Source of the DNA: Victivallales bacterium
GTDB lineage: Bacteria; Verrucomicrobiota; Lentisphaeria; Oligosphaerales; Oligosphaeraceae
Length of the DNA stretch: 60,267 nt
Reading direction: 5' to 3'
Assembly (NCBI GenBank): GCA_017535315.1
Contig: JAFXUD010000048.1
Coordinates: forward strand, 1 to 60,267
Below are positions 46,099 through 54,899 of this stretch, piece by piece. The notes under the pieces are model-generated. The model was not told where the DNA came from. It worked only from the letters and a program-made list of their open reading frames with translations, and searched no databases. The stretch's first letter is position 1. Each line of letters begins with the position of its first letter. A program made the translations under genes and the position numbers.

Positions 46099-47093
46099 TT
46101 CACCACCTCCACGGTAACAGGTTTCCAGATGCCGCCAGCACCTTCAGTGTCCTCGACGCGCACGACGAGGACGTTTTCAGCACCCCATTTTACCTCTTTC
46201 GTGATGTCGAGTTTGAAAGGCGTTTTCCAGCCATTGGGGCCTTCATCGTGTTGTCCAATGTAACTATCGTTAAGCCAAACCCATGCGCATTCATCGACAG
46301 CGCCGAAGCAGAGTTCGGTCGCCGCCCCGTCGATTTTTTCAGGCAGGGTGAACTTGAACCTGTACCATGCAAAGCCGTCATAGGTTGCGAAGCCCTGTTC
46401 CTCCCAGGTATTGTTGATGGCGATGGGAGACCATTGTGAATCGTCCAAATCCGCGCGGTACCACTGGTTGCTGTCGAGATGGCCCGTATTGGAGGTGTCG
46501 GTCATGAACTTCCAACCATCGAACGGCAGTTCAATCGACTTAACGAGCGTGATTTCATGGTCATGAACGAGATTCATTGAGTATGCTATGTTTTCACGGT
46601 AGAATGCGAAACCAATGGCTTGCGAGGCGTTGCGCCGCACGTCGGCGGATTTGTTCTTTACGATCAGTTCCTGAAGGAATGCGACCGCCTGCTTTCTTTC
46701 GGGCAGCGACCGCCCGATTTCTGCGAGAACGAGACCGACTTCTGGTGATGGGTCGTCAAGCATGGCTTTCAACTGCGGAAATGCCTTGACTCCGTCTTGA
46801 ACATAGAGTTCATAAATCGCACTGGCTCGGATTTTCGCGTCTTTGTCATTCAGACCGAGCGAAATGGCCTCGTCTGTGGTTTCCTGGTTAAACAGCAGTT
46901 TCCTGAACGCCACTCGTCTTACGACCTCGTCATTTTCTGTTTTTAGGATTTGCCTGCACTGGTCAAGCGTTTTGATGTTCTGGATCTTCGCCATGCTAGG
47001 CGGAGTGGTTGATTCGGACGTTCCCGTGGCGCATCCTGCGACAAGGGCAGCGATGCATCCAGCGGCAAATACAGCAAGAGATCTACATGTCAT
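46095..47093 (-). CDS. Lipoprotein with HEAT-like repeats and a GH2-type sugar-binding domain
   Basis: The 332-residue product has a lipobox LVAGC with Cys21, so it is probably lipid-anchored. Residues ~40-175 are short helical repeats (AFRKLLFNQETTDEAI, KIRASAIYELYV, EVGLVLAEIGRSL) like HEAT repeats. Residues ~190-330 form a jelly-roll domain resembling the GH2 sugar-binding domain (WYRADLDDSQW ... VWLNDSYIGQHDEG ... NVLVVRVED). It has no catalytic barrel, so a binding or scaffold role is likely. It overlaps the start of the 1050-residue glycosidase-like gene by four bases. I know no named family with this combination. Confidence 0.75.
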   Translation of the reverse strand: MTCRSLAVFAAGCIAALVAGCATGTSESTTPPSMAKIQNIKTLDQCRQILKTENDEVVRRVAFRKLLFNQETTDEAISLGLNDKDAKIRASAIYELYVQDGVKAFPQLKAMLDDPSPEVGLVLAEIGRSLPERKQAVAFLQELIVKNKSADVRRNASQAIGFAFYRENIAYSMNLVHDHEITLVKSIELPFDGWKFMTDTSNTGHLDSNQWYRADLDDSQWSPIAINNTWEEQGFATYDGFAWYRFKFTLPEKIDGAATELCFGAVDECAWVWLNDSYIGQHDEGPNGWKTPFKLDITKEVKWGAENVLVVRVEDTEGAGGIWKPVTVEVVK

Positions 47094-47156
47094 GTCGTTG
47101 TTCCTTATTTCGTGTGGGTTATTGTTAGTCGTCCTTTTTTTTCAAAAGTGTGATGA

Positions 47157-47349
47157 AACTATTCAGAAGGTCAAGCCGCGAAGCGGCGATAGAGCATAGC
47201 CGTGGGTAGAGCGAGCGCCTCTGGCGCGAGCGAAACCCACGGGCAGGCGATCCCCCCAGTTCCTTTGCGCCTTGCCGCGAAGCGAAGCGCGCGGCAAGGC
47301 GCAGAAAAGCTGATGGACTGTGCAAACTTGATTTCCCTTCTGAATAGTT
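47157..47349 (-). repeat. Composite palindromic repeat, copy 2
   Basis: This 193-bp unit is the reverse-oriented relative of the repeat at 277-517. Perfect 14-bp inverted arms bound it (47157-47170 and 47336-47349). Inside are a perfect 14-bp hairpin (47266-47279 with 47290-47303) and an 8-bp hairpin (47200-47207 with 47235-47242), which match the two hairpins of copy 1. The right end reaches into the stop codon of the gene ending at 47348, so the unit fills nearly all of the gap to the lipoprotein gene. No target-site duplication is evident. Confidence 0.8.
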
Positions 47350-49300
47350 ACAACGTGATCTTGATAACCTGCACATCGCCGCCGATGACCGAGGTCTCAA
47401 TGCGATTGCCCTGAATACTCAGCTTTTTTTCGGACAGCACTTCGCGAACCTCGGAAGCAGGGTGTTTCGAGGTGATGACGACTTTCTGTGTCTCTTTCGG
47501 ATCGGGTGCGGGGTCAGGGTCTTCCCAGGTGCGGTTGACGCCACTGCCGTAGTTGTTGAAGAGCGCCACGATCACGCCGTCGGGAGTTTTATTGATCAGG
47601 TACTGAATGTCCCCTTCGACCGAGACAGGAAGCTGCTGGGCGGCGATTGTCCGAATCACGCTTCCGAGTTCATCGCAAATTGCTCCGTTGTTCATCCAGT
47701 AGTCTTGGCTACAGACGATCAGTTTGCCCTTGCCGAAGGCGATTTCTGCGATGTTTTGGTCTGTTGGAAGCGTTGGAAGTCCCTTAAGGTCTTTAAGTTG
47801 GCACTTGCTGGCTATCAGCGTTCCGCCATTTTGGACATACTGGATTAGTCGATCGCCAAAGCCGCGTTCCATCGAGACGTCTGCGGTCAACAACAGGGCG
47901 GGATAGGCGTTCATCGCCTCCTGCGATGCGTCGTTGGTGATGACGTCGAAGATATCGCCGAAGGGCGAGGTGCGATGGCATTTGTTCTCATGGGTACGCG
48001 GCGAAGATGGGAACAGGTATGCTTCCAGTGCACTGTACATGGGGTCGCCAGAAAGCGGAAAACGCCCGTTCCATGGCATTGGACCGCCATAATTGGGGCC
48101 GTAGCCATGATAGCGGTCCCAGACCAGCGCAATCGGCGTGCAGACCACGCCGCGGTCGATCTTGGAGGCACAGCGCGCATAGAATTCTGCCAGCAACTCG
48201 CCTGTCTTGCTCAGGTAGTATTTCTTGTCCCGTAGATTGATGACCAGCGGGTCGTCCTGTGCGATGGTTTTATAGTCGTATAGTGCATACATGAACCTTG
48301 CGCTGGATTCATCTTCGTAAAGCCCTGCGCCACTGAAAAATGCAAAGATGAATCGCCGTCGATACTCGCTGTCGGGAATGCCGCATTCTGGTCCCCTAGT
48401 GACGAAAATATGCCACGGTTTGGGCTTGTAGCCCGTGAGGCGAGGAGGCGTGTGCGTGACCCTCCGTTCCGCAGGGGTAAGGTAGTTGTAATCACGGTGG
48501 GAATAGATGCGGCTGTTGTCGATTTCCTGCTGACCTGGATACCGCAGAGAACGATTATGGGTGGCATTGTAGCAGTAGAAGAATGTGCCGTATTGCCTTG
48601 CCGCCCCCCTGGATACAGCAAATTGCATAGGCATGTCGGTGATGCCGCAGCCACACTCATGACCCGCGCACTTCGACCCGAACTCAAGCAGCATGTGGTC
48701 GAAATAGGTGGCGGTTCCCGCATAGCGCGGAAGTCCCCAGTCGTAGAAGACGCTGAAATCGCGGAACCTGCTCATGTCACGGCTGTTCCAGGTGCCGCGT
48801 AGCAGCTCGTATGCTTCCTGGCGGCTTTTCGGCTCGGGCAGATTATAGCGTTGCTGGCTGGCGTTGAATGACTGGATGCACTCCGCTGCCTCAGTGCCGA
48901 GCAGACGGTCTCCTGCGATTTTTCGGAAGGCCTGCCATGAAGCATCCGAGACCTGGAAATCTTTCTCTGTCTCTGTGTAGTAGCAGGTTGTGGAGAGCAT
49001 CAGCGGATTGGAGGTTTTGAACAATGCGCTGCCCCCAGACGACTGCGGCGCATTCAGAATCCGTCCAATGAAATCAATCTTTTGACTGTTGTAGCGCTGG
49101 AGGCACCAGACTGCATTCTGGTTCAATGGGAGTGCCATCAAGGCAGGATTGTCGATGACGTAATTCCGCGGGATGATTTGAATCCAGTAGTCCCTCCCCG
49201 CAATCTTCGGCGGCTGCCAGCGGGCAGGTATCTTCATTTCTTCTGCGGTCAGCAGAATGACACTGGCGCATAACCACCACAATAGTGTTTTCTTTAGCAT
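47348..49300 (-). CDS. Secreted protein of unknown family, glycosidase-like
   Basis: The 650-residue product has a signal peptide (MLKKTLLWWLCASVILLTAEE). The C-terminal third contains LIQYVQNGGTLIASKCQL and FGKGKLIVCSQDYW, resembling the glutamine-amidotransferase-like domain found in beta-galactosidases and related glycosidases. The central part (FDHMLLEFGSKCAGHECGCG, RRRFIFAFFSGAGLYEDESSARF) may be a barrel, but no catalytic pair can be named. Several cysteines near residues 214-222 could bind a metal. It belongs to a minus-strand set of four secreted proteins, with only 7 bp to the upstream 180-residue gene. Function is unknown. Confidence 0.6.
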   Translation of the reverse strand: MLKKTLLWWLCASVILLTAEEMKIPARWQPPKIAGRDYWIQIIPRNYVIDNPALMALPLNQNAVWCLQRYNSQKIDFIGRILNAPQSSGGSALFKTSNPLMLSTTCYYTETEKDFQVSDASWQAFRKIAGDRLLGTEAAECIQSFNASQQRYNLPEPKSRQEAYELLRGTWNSRDMSRFRDFSVFYDWGLPRYAGTATYFDHMLLEFGSKCAGHECGCGITDMPMQFAVSRGAARQYGTFFYCYNATHNRSLRYPGQQEIDNSRIYSHRDYNYLTPAERRVTHTPPRLTGYKPKPWHIFVTRGPECGIPDSEYRRRFIFAFFSGAGLYEDESSARFMYALYDYKTIAQDDPLVINLRDKKYYLSKTGELLAEFYARCASKIDRGVVCTPIALVWDRYHGYGPNYGGPMPWNGRFPLSGDPMYSALEAYLFPSSPRTHENKCHRTSPFGDIFDVITNDASQEAMNAYPALLLTADVSMERGFGDRLIQYVQNGGTLIASKCQLKDLKGLPTLPTDQNIAEIAFGKGKLIVCSQDYWMNNGAICDELGSVIRTIAAQQLPVSVEGDIQYLINKTPDGVIVALFNNYGSGVNRTWEDPDPAPDPKETQKVVITSKHPASEVREVLSEKKLSIQGNRIETSVIGGDVQVIKITL

Positions 49301-49307
49301 ACTGCCC

Positions 49308-49850
49308 TCATTTCACTTGAATATCCCTGATTTGGATTTCACCGTTATCTATCGCGGTGTCTGGGGTGTCGTTTAGCCCGATTGTCATTCCCTGCAGGGG
49401 GAAATCAACCTGCTGATTGCCGTCTCCTCCCCAGATTGAAGCATACTTTTCTCCTGGATTGATTGTCGGATAGTTGAACTTGATCGTGAGCGTCTTCCAG
49501 CCAGTGAAGTCGATTGCTGGACCAGGAAAATAGAAGTTCTCACCCGACTGGTCGCGCACGACGACAAACAGGGTATGCCCCTTGCCGTCGCCATTGACCT
49601 GCAACGTCATTTTTTCCGCCGTCTTCAGCGGGATATCCAAATCGAAGAACAACGCATCGTGCTTTTCCGTGGTGAATTTGTAGGTCAGGGTATAGACACC
49701 ACTTTCTTCGGTCACGGAATTGCCGTCTGGCAGAGCTGCAACTCTCTCCGCGACGTGCGCTTGAATGCGGATTGGTTGGACAGAAATGGATTCAGCGTAT
49801 GAAAATAAAATCGGTACAACAGATAGTAACGTGAGGAGATATTTTTTCAT
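49308..49850 (-). CDS. Small secreted beta-sandwich protein
   Basis: The 180-residue protein has a signal peptide (MKKYLLTLLSVVPILFSYAES). The rest is a single beta-rich domain, with YTLTYKFTTEKHDALFFDLDIPL, FYFPGPAIDFTGWKTLTIKF and GEIQIRDIQVK, typical of carbohydrate-binding jelly rolls. It has no enzyme motif. It is the first gene of the minus-strand secreted set, 7 bp before the 650-residue gene, so it probably binds the same glycan. The domain family cannot be named. Confidence 0.65.
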   Translation of the reverse strand: MKKYLLTLLSVVPILFSYAESISVQPIRIQAHVAERVAALPDGNSVTEESGVYTLTYKFTTEKHDALFFDLDIPLKTAEKMTLQVNGDGKGHTLFVVVRDQSGENFYFPGPAIDFTGWKTLTIKFNYPTINPGEKYASIWGGDGNQQVDFPLQGMTIGLNDTPDTAIDNGEIQIRDIQVK

Positions 49851-49883
49851 AATCTGATTATTTGGTTTTCCCTAAATCCGCGA

Positions 49884-50516
49884 TTAATCCAACAGCTTTA
49901 GAAAACGGTCTCGTTGTTTCTGGCATTTGGGGCTGGAAAGGGGGGAACGCTGGAAGTGCATACGTTCCACATCAATCAGGTAAACTTCATTGTCTTCTGT
50001 GAGAAAGATGTGTTCAGGTTTGCAGTCGGCTTTCCAATCACATCCATGTTCTTGAAGGATTTCCAGAGTCTTGAGCCCAATTTTCTTCGCTTCCAGGCGT
50101 TTTTCTCCTGATAGATTTTCGTCCTTCCAAAGGTCATCAATGGTTCTGCCTGGGACGGGCAGGGTAATCATCACCCCTGTATGCGGCAGGCCCATGCGGC
50201 TTTCACTGCCGTATGCAATGACCTGGGCCATATTGAAACCCAACGATTCCAGGCGTGACATCTTTGCACGCTCCTTTTGCGTGGCTGGAACTGGCTTGTT
50301 CAAGCGAATCAGACTCCGCAGGGTGGCGCGTATTCTTGTGGAGGTATCCTGCTTGACAAAAAAGCGGATATTGTTTGATTGGTATAGCCATGTCCTGCTA
50401 TGGCTTTTTTTGCTTAACAATGTGCCGTTGGAAAAGGTCAAGGCATCTTTATATGTCTTGATGCCAGCCTTTTCCAGCAAGGAACGCCATTCGTCTTCAA
50501 CAATCCATTCACTCAT
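49884..50516 (-). CDS. WaaP/RfaP-like LPS core kinase
   Basis: The 210-residue protein has a reduced protein-kinase-like fold. The ATP-binding lysine is in FFVKQD (Lys55). The catalytic motif DWKADCKPEHIFL (Asp164, His169) resembles the RDxxxxHF motif of WaaP heptose kinases. The metal-binding Asp182 lies in LIDVERM. Such enzymes phosphorylate heptose or Kdo of the LPS inner core on the cytoplasmic face. AAAGGTG precedes the ATG at 50516. It is 14 bp downstream of a second kinase gene, so the two probably form an operon for envelope modification. Confidence 0.78.
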   Translation of the reverse strand: MSEWIVEDEWRSLLEKAGIKTYKDALTFSNGTLLSKKSHSRTWLYQSNNIRFFVKQDTSTRIRATLRSLIRLNKPVPATQKERAKMSRLESLGFNMAQVIAYGSESRMGLPHTGVMITLPVPGRTIDDLWKDENLSGEKRLEAKKIGLKTLEILQEHGCDWKADCKPEHIFLTEDNEVYLIDVERMHFQRSPLSSPKCQKQRDRFLKLLD

Positions 50517-50530
50517 CCGTTAGCACCTTT

Positions 50531-51295
50531 CTATGTTGTCTGGCTCTTTTCTCTTTGGATTTCCTGGAAACGTGTATCAATTCTGTCTAAAAGTGGCTCC
50601 AATTTGGGAAGCTTTTGTGAGCGGCACTCAAAATAACGCTTCAAAAACAGCTTTTGTTGTTCTGGGGACATCGAATGTTGATGGAGAGCATGAGCGCAAA
50701 ATTGAATCAGATTCCTGCGTTCCTGATAGGCACGTAGGAAAGGGAGGGAGCTTGCCGTACGGTCGTTGTCAATGAAATAGAATTGTCCCTCGTCAGAGAG
50801 ACAGATGTTGCCTGGCAAGCAATCGCCATGTACAAAACCAGCATTGTGAAGGGCGGCTACGGCCTGCGCCGCAATCAGGTAAAGTCGCTCTGCCTCTTCA
50901 TCAGAAGCCTTTAAAAGTCTATGGGTGATATCTTGGTATGGTACTTCTTTATATACAAAGACTTGGGCTGTTTTTTCAAACGGCCTGCTGCTGATAGCGG
51001 CTAGAAAAGGCGTTGCGCATCCAATACCAGAAGCCAACATTGCTCTGTGAATATCCAATAATCTAAATGCCAATGGCTTGCGAAACCATCTTTTGAAGAT
51101 GTTTTTTGGGGGGGCAAACCATTTTGCATACACCGTCGTTCCTGGTAATTCAATTCGGCGTACCATGCGGTTTGGCTTGTTGACAATGACCTCACCCTGG
51201 ACCGCAAGCTTTTCAGGCGAGAGATCCATATCCTTTAATTTTCTGGAAATGAAACCACTCCAGCAACTATTTCGATAGGGGAGGTACTCCGTCAT
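50531..51295 (-). CDS. InaA-like LPS kinase family protein
   Basis: The product is 254 residues from the ATG at 51295, which overlaps the stop codon of the upstream acyltransferase gene by four bases. A candidate ATP-binding lysine is in VYAKWF (Lys58). The catalytic loop is HGDCLPGNI (Asp158, Asn163), followed by YFIDNDRT (Asp176). This is the InaA/LPS kinase family, a small kinase fold acting on lipid or sugar substrates of the envelope. Together with the WaaP-like protein it suggests two successive phosphorylations of a core sugar. The exact acceptor is unknown. Confidence 0.78.
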   Translation of the reverse strand: MTEYLPYRNSCWSGFISRKLKDMDLSPEKLAVQGEVIVNKPNRMVRRIELPGTTVYAKWFAPPKNIFKRWFRKPLAFRLLDIHRAMLASGIGCATPFLAAISSRPFEKTAQVFVYKEVPYQDITHRLLKASDEEAERLYLIAAQAVAALHNAGFVHGDCLPGNICLSDEGQFYFIDNDRTASSLPFLRAYQERRNLIQFCAHALHQHSMSPEQQKLFLKRYFECRSQKLPKLEPLLDRIDTRFQEIQREKSQTT

Positions 51296-52575
51296 AATCC
51301 TGCGTTCTGCCAACGGCGAAGATAGGGGTGCGTCCCGTACTCGGCTATGTCCTCAGGTACAAAGAACATGGAGCCCAGCCTCCAGAAGCCTCCATTCTTG
51401 AAATGAGCGACGATTCGGCGACGCAAGCTGTTGTCTTGAGGCATCTTGTCCCAGTCAACATTCTGCGGGTTGAAATTTGGGAAGAGGAATCCAAGACCAT
51501 CATAATGTCCGCTTGCGCAAGCCATTAGATAGATATTGTGCTGAAGATCAAGAAGATTGGCGTCAGGAGCCAGTACCTTTTCCAGGTGATTTCCGAAAAT
51601 CCATGAACGGCATTGGATGAGCTTGACTCTCATCTCGGGGAAATAGGTGTCGAAGAATGGTTTGACAGCTCCAAGGGATTCCCTGGCTTTTTGTGGTGTA
51701 AGTCCCCCACCAAACGGGATATGCATCGCTGCAACGACATCCTTCGGCTGGAATATCAGCTTAAACTCCGAGCGGGGCAAGGTGACTGTTTTCGGGGAGA
51801 GAAAACCGTTGGGCAGGAAGGGCGTCCCCTTCACTTCCGTGGCAGTGACCTCGTACTGGGTGGTCCAGGTCGGGGCGTTCTGGTCATCGGCGGAGGAGCG
51901 CGGATAGCCCTCCTGCGTGACGATGACCTCTGGGTCGGGGAAGGCAACGGTCAACTTGTCTGATTCACGTCGCCAGACATAGTATCTGAGGTTGGAATGC
52001 TGTAGCCAGTACTCCAGGCGTCCCAGGCGGAACATCGGAATGTGCATATAGTGGCTCAGCCAGTAAAGGCGTCCAGAGGTCATCCCGATGTACCCCATTT
52101 CGGCTTTGTTATAGGTTTCGCCGTGCTCTTTGAACTTGCGTATGGTGTTGTAGGTTATCTCCTCGGGGATGCCTATGCTTTTGTGGTATTTCCAGACATC
52201 TGGTATAAACCCAAGGGCACAAAATAGATAGAAGAGATGTTTGTCCTCTTCGCCCAGCTGGATAGGCAGTGGGCAGCCGCCAAAGGAGCCCTTTGTGGTC
52301 TCCACTGGATAGGTGTAGTAGCGATAGACGTACCAGAGAAGACGCGAAAGAACGGGATCCACTTTGATTTTTGCGGCAACGCGCTCCAGCTGCTCATCCA
52401 ATTCCGCTGAAAAACCGACCTGTTCGCGGGCCTTTTTCCAGATGCTTTCATCCAGGAACTTCAATCCATCGGCAGGAAAGCTGGCCATGGCCTCTGCCCA
52501 GGTTGAACCCTCCAAAGGAGCCTCCGAAGGATTTCCTCCGCAAGCTGTAAATACTTCTTCAAGAGTATATTCCAT
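51292..52575 (-). CDS. Acyltransferase with NAT-N/GNAT-C type domains (DUF5596-like)
   Basis: The 427-residue product resembles the acyltransferase-domain proteins with an N-terminal helical domain and a C-terminal GNAT-like domain. The segments LGFIPDVWKYHKSIGIPEEITYN, IGMTSGRLYWLSHYMHIPMFRLGRLEYW and KPFFDTYFP fit. The acyl donor and acceptor are not known for most members. GGAAGG lies before the ATG. The stop overlaps the InaA-like kinase gene by four bases, so acylation and phosphorylation of the same envelope glycan is a plausible, unproven link. No signal peptide is present. Confidence 0.72.
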   Translation of the reverse strand: MEYTLEEVFTACGGNPSEAPLEGSTWAEAMASFPADGLKFLDESIWKKAREQVGFSAELDEQLERVAAKIKVDPVLSRLLWYVYRYYTYPVETTKGSFGGCPLPIQLGEEDKHLFYLFCALGFIPDVWKYHKSIGIPEEITYNTIRKFKEHGETYNKAEMGYIGMTSGRLYWLSHYMHIPMFRLGRLEYWLQHSNLRYYVWRRESDKLTVAFPDPEVIVTQEGYPRSSADDQNAPTWTTQYEVTATEVKGTPFLPNGFLSPKTVTLPRSEFKLIFQPKDVVAAMHIPFGGGLTPQKARESLGAVKPFFDTYFPEMRVKLIQCRSWIFGNHLEKVLAPDANLLDLQHNIYLMACASGHYDGLGFLFPNFNPQNVDWDKMPQDNSLRRRIVAHFKNGGFWRLGSMFFVPEDIAEYGTHPYLRRWQNAGL

Positions 52576-52601
52576 TGTATAAACCTTCCTTGTTTTCGTG
52601 T

Positions 52602-53252
52602 TTAGAGTGTGAAGGTTGATGTAAAAGTAAGTATCTCCTTGGAGACAGGATGTGGAACGGTCAGGCGGTAGTGCTGCAAGGCAATGCAGCCTTCACGGTA
52701 TGCCTGCTTTGCCCCATATTTGATGTCTCCAACAATGGGAAAGCCTGCGTGGGAGAGCTGAACCCGTATCTGGTGATAGCGACCGCTGTTCAGCAGCACT
52801 TTCAGCAATGAGGTGTGATTTGGGCGACGCTCAATCAGCTCATATTGCAGGGAGGCAAGATGCGCATTGGACGTGCCTTGCGGCACAACGCGCGCAAGAT
52901 GGTCGTCGTGCGTAAGCCAGTCTCGCAGCTCCGTTTTTTGCACGTTGGGAACGCCTGCAACAAGTGCACGGTACTCTTTGGTGCAGCTGCCATTGCGGAT
53001 GGCCTCGTTGAGCCTGGAGAGCGCCTTGCTGGTTCGAGCAAACAGCACCAGCCCGCAGACTGGCGCGTCAATGCGATGTACCGCCTCCAGAAAAACCGCC
53101 CCTGGCTTGTGGTACTCCTCCTTCACCCACGCCTTTCCCCACGCCTCCAGCGAATCCTTGTCCGTACCTGACGGCTGTGTCAGCAGTCCCCCAGGCTTGT
53201 CCAGGCAGAGCAGATGGTTGTCAACATAGACAATGGAGGGAGGCACGGGCAT
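52602..53252 (-). CDS. RluA-family pseudouridine synthase
   Basis: The 216-residue protein converts uridine to pseudouridine in rRNA or tRNA. It has LCLDKPGGLLTQPS, the catalytic motif HRIDAPVCGLVLFA (Asp62; usual form HRLD), KEYRALV and a late SGRYHQIRVQLSHAGFPIVGD. There is no N-terminal S4 RNA-binding domain, so it resembles the short RluA/TruC-like members. The start codon lies 2 bp after the aspartokinase stop, indicating coupled expression. Which RNA position it modifies is not readable. Confidence 0.9.
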   Translation of the reverse strand: MPVPPSIVYVDNHLLCLDKPGGLLTQPSGTDKDSLEAWGKAWVKEEYHKPGAVFLEAVHRIDAPVCGLVLFARTSKALSRLNEAIRNGSCTKEYRALVAGVPNVQKTELRDWLTHDDHLARVVPQGTSNAHLASLQYELIERRPNHTSLLKVLLNSGRYHQIRVQLSHAGFPIVGDIKYGAKQAYREGCIALQHYRLTVPHPVSKEILTFTSTFTL

Positions 53253-53254
53253 TG

Positions 53255-54676
53255 TTATTTCTTGTCTGCTGGCAAGTCTTCTACGAATGCCTTGTGCAGA
53301 ACTTTTTGCGCTATCTCGAAGTCCTTGCGATCCAGTACAAACTGCATGTTGACCTGTCGTGTCGATTGCGAGAGGGCCAGCACGTTGATATTGGCACTAC
53401 GAAGTGCGTCCGCTGCCTTGGAAAGGAAGCCTGGAATCGACATGTTGCTGCCGATGACCGAGACCAACGCCACTGGGAAGTGCTTCACGGTTGCGTTCGG
53501 CAACCGCTTGCCCAGAAGCTCGATGCACTCGTCAAGACGACGGCTTTTCTGGGGTACGAAGTGCGTGATGGTATTGGCGTTGGTGACTTTCGTGATGTAG
53601 CTGATGTCGCAATCCACCAGGCAGGTGAGAAGGCTGGAATCGTAGCCTACCTTACCGACCATCTCGGGATCCATTACCTCGATTGCCTCCACATCGCAGC
53701 GTCCGCAGATCATTTCCACGCGCGGAATGGGCGAGACGTACTCGTTACTGATGAGCGTGCCAGGATGCTCGGGGTCAAAGGCGTTCTTGACGCGGATGGG
53801 GATCCCGCAGTGTTCCATCTCCTTGGAGGCCTTCGAGTGGATGGCCTCCATGTCCAGATCGGAAAGCTGGTCGGCGATGTCAAAATTGGTGTGGCCGATT
53901 ACCTTGACCTTGTCTGCGCCAATTAGAGTGGGGTCTCCTGTGCTCAAGTGGTATTCCTTGTGGATAATTCCCTCTTTTGCTTCCGTGAGAACAGCCACTT
54001 TCGAGAAGGTGATTTCGCTGTAACCACGGTCAAATGAACTCATAATGCCTTCTTTATAGCGCACGTAACCCGTGACGATTGGCATTGAGGTGGCGAAATT
54101 GATTCCCTTGAATGCCTGGAGAATGGCGTCGTTGAAGGTTGGTAGCTCACGTTGTTTCCAGCCCGTCAAGTCCATCAGGACGGCGTTGATGTTATGCTTC
54201 TGGAGAATCTTTACTGAGTTGAAGGCGCTTTGCGCTTCGCCGATGGCACTGAGCATCTCGCGGACGTCATGCATGTAGGCTTTTTGCTCGTGGCTGCCGA
54301 AGCCCCAGACCTTGTAGAGGTCGCACAGGTATTCGCGGATGCCGCCGATGCGCTCATCGACGAATGCGTCCGCCTCCTGGATGTCCAGTCCCAGGTCGAT
54401 AAAGGTTCTGTTGATGCGCTTCATCTCCGTGCTGACCGCATTCAGCGCCTCTTCCCATTTGGAGTCCGCATTGGCGAACTTGCCATAGACACCAGGTGTC
54501 CCATTCTTCTTGTTTTCAAGCAGGAGGTTCGTGATGCCGCCGTATGCGGAGACAATGAATATCCTGTTGTACATCTCCTCGGGCTTGCGGTGGCCGATGA
54601 TGACGTTCTTGAGAACATCCCCGAAACGGCTCATGGAGGTGCCGCCTATCTTTTCGACTGTATGATTTCTCGACAT
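53255..54676 (-). CDS. Aspartate kinase, Ask_Ect-like
   Basis: The product is 473 residues from the ATG at 54676 (MSRNHTVEKIGGTSMSRF); the frame continues to a TTG nine bases further upstream. KIGGTS near residue 9 and FDRGYSEITFS match the catalytic core, and the C-terminal part has two ACT-like segments (VALVSVIGSNMS, INVLALSQSTRQV). The enzyme phosphorylates aspartate, the first step to lysine, threonine, methionine and, in some bacteria, ectoine. The N-terminus and the segment VSAYGGITNLLLENKKNG are close to the ectoine-linked subtype as I remember it. No ectoine genes are nearby. It is co-oriented with the RluA-type gene with a 2-bp gap. Confidence 0.92.
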   Translation of the reverse strand: MSRNHTVEKIGGTSMSRFGDVLKNVIIGHRKPEEMYNRIFIVSAYGGITNLLLENKKNGTPGVYGKFANADSKWEEALNAVSTEMKRINRTFIDLGLDIQEADAFVDERIGGIREYLCDLYKVWGFGSHEQKAYMHDVREMLSAIGEAQSAFNSVKILQKHNINAVLMDLTGWKQRELPTFNDAILQAFKGINFATSMPIVTGYVRYKEGIMSSFDRGYSEITFSKVAVLTEAKEGIIHKEYHLSTGDPTLIGADKVKVIGHTNFDIADQLSDLDMEAIHSKASKEMEHCGIPIRVKNAFDPEHPGTLISNEYVSPIPRVEMICGRCDVEAIEVMDPEMVGKVGYDSSLLTCLVDCDISYITKVTNANTITHFVPQKSRRLDECIELLGKRLPNATVKHFPVALVSVIGSNMSIPGFLSKAADALRSANINVLALSQSTRQVNMQFVLDRKDFEIAQKVLHKAFVEDLPADKK

Positions 54677-54798
54677 TGTTAACAAAAACTCGTTTTATTA
54701 TTTTATGAAGATTCGGGAAAGGCAAAAGAATAATTTAAATATCCAACGCTGTTTTACAAATGGACTGGTGGAAAATGGCCTTTGAAACTGTTAGTTCT

Positions 54799-54882
54799 GT
54801 CCCACGTCCCACGTCCCACGTCCCAAGTCCCGCGTCCCAAGTCCCAAGTCCCGTGTCTCACATCCCAAGTCCCGCGTCTCCC
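54799..54882 (+). repeat. Heptamer tandem repeat (GTCCCAM)
   Basis: Twelve contiguous 7-bp units of GTCCCAC or GTCCCAA type, with a few substitutions, fill this stretch between the aspartokinase start and the phosphodiesterase stop. It has no coding potential consistent with its neighbours. Such short tandem arrays expand and contract by replication slippage, so copy number may vary between strains. Confidence 0.9.
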
Positions 54883-54899
54883 AGAAAGTGGGAGCCTTT

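Noticed and set aside
54799..54882. Possible CRISPR array
   Set aside because: Units are 7 bp and contiguous without spacers, and no cas gene is present.
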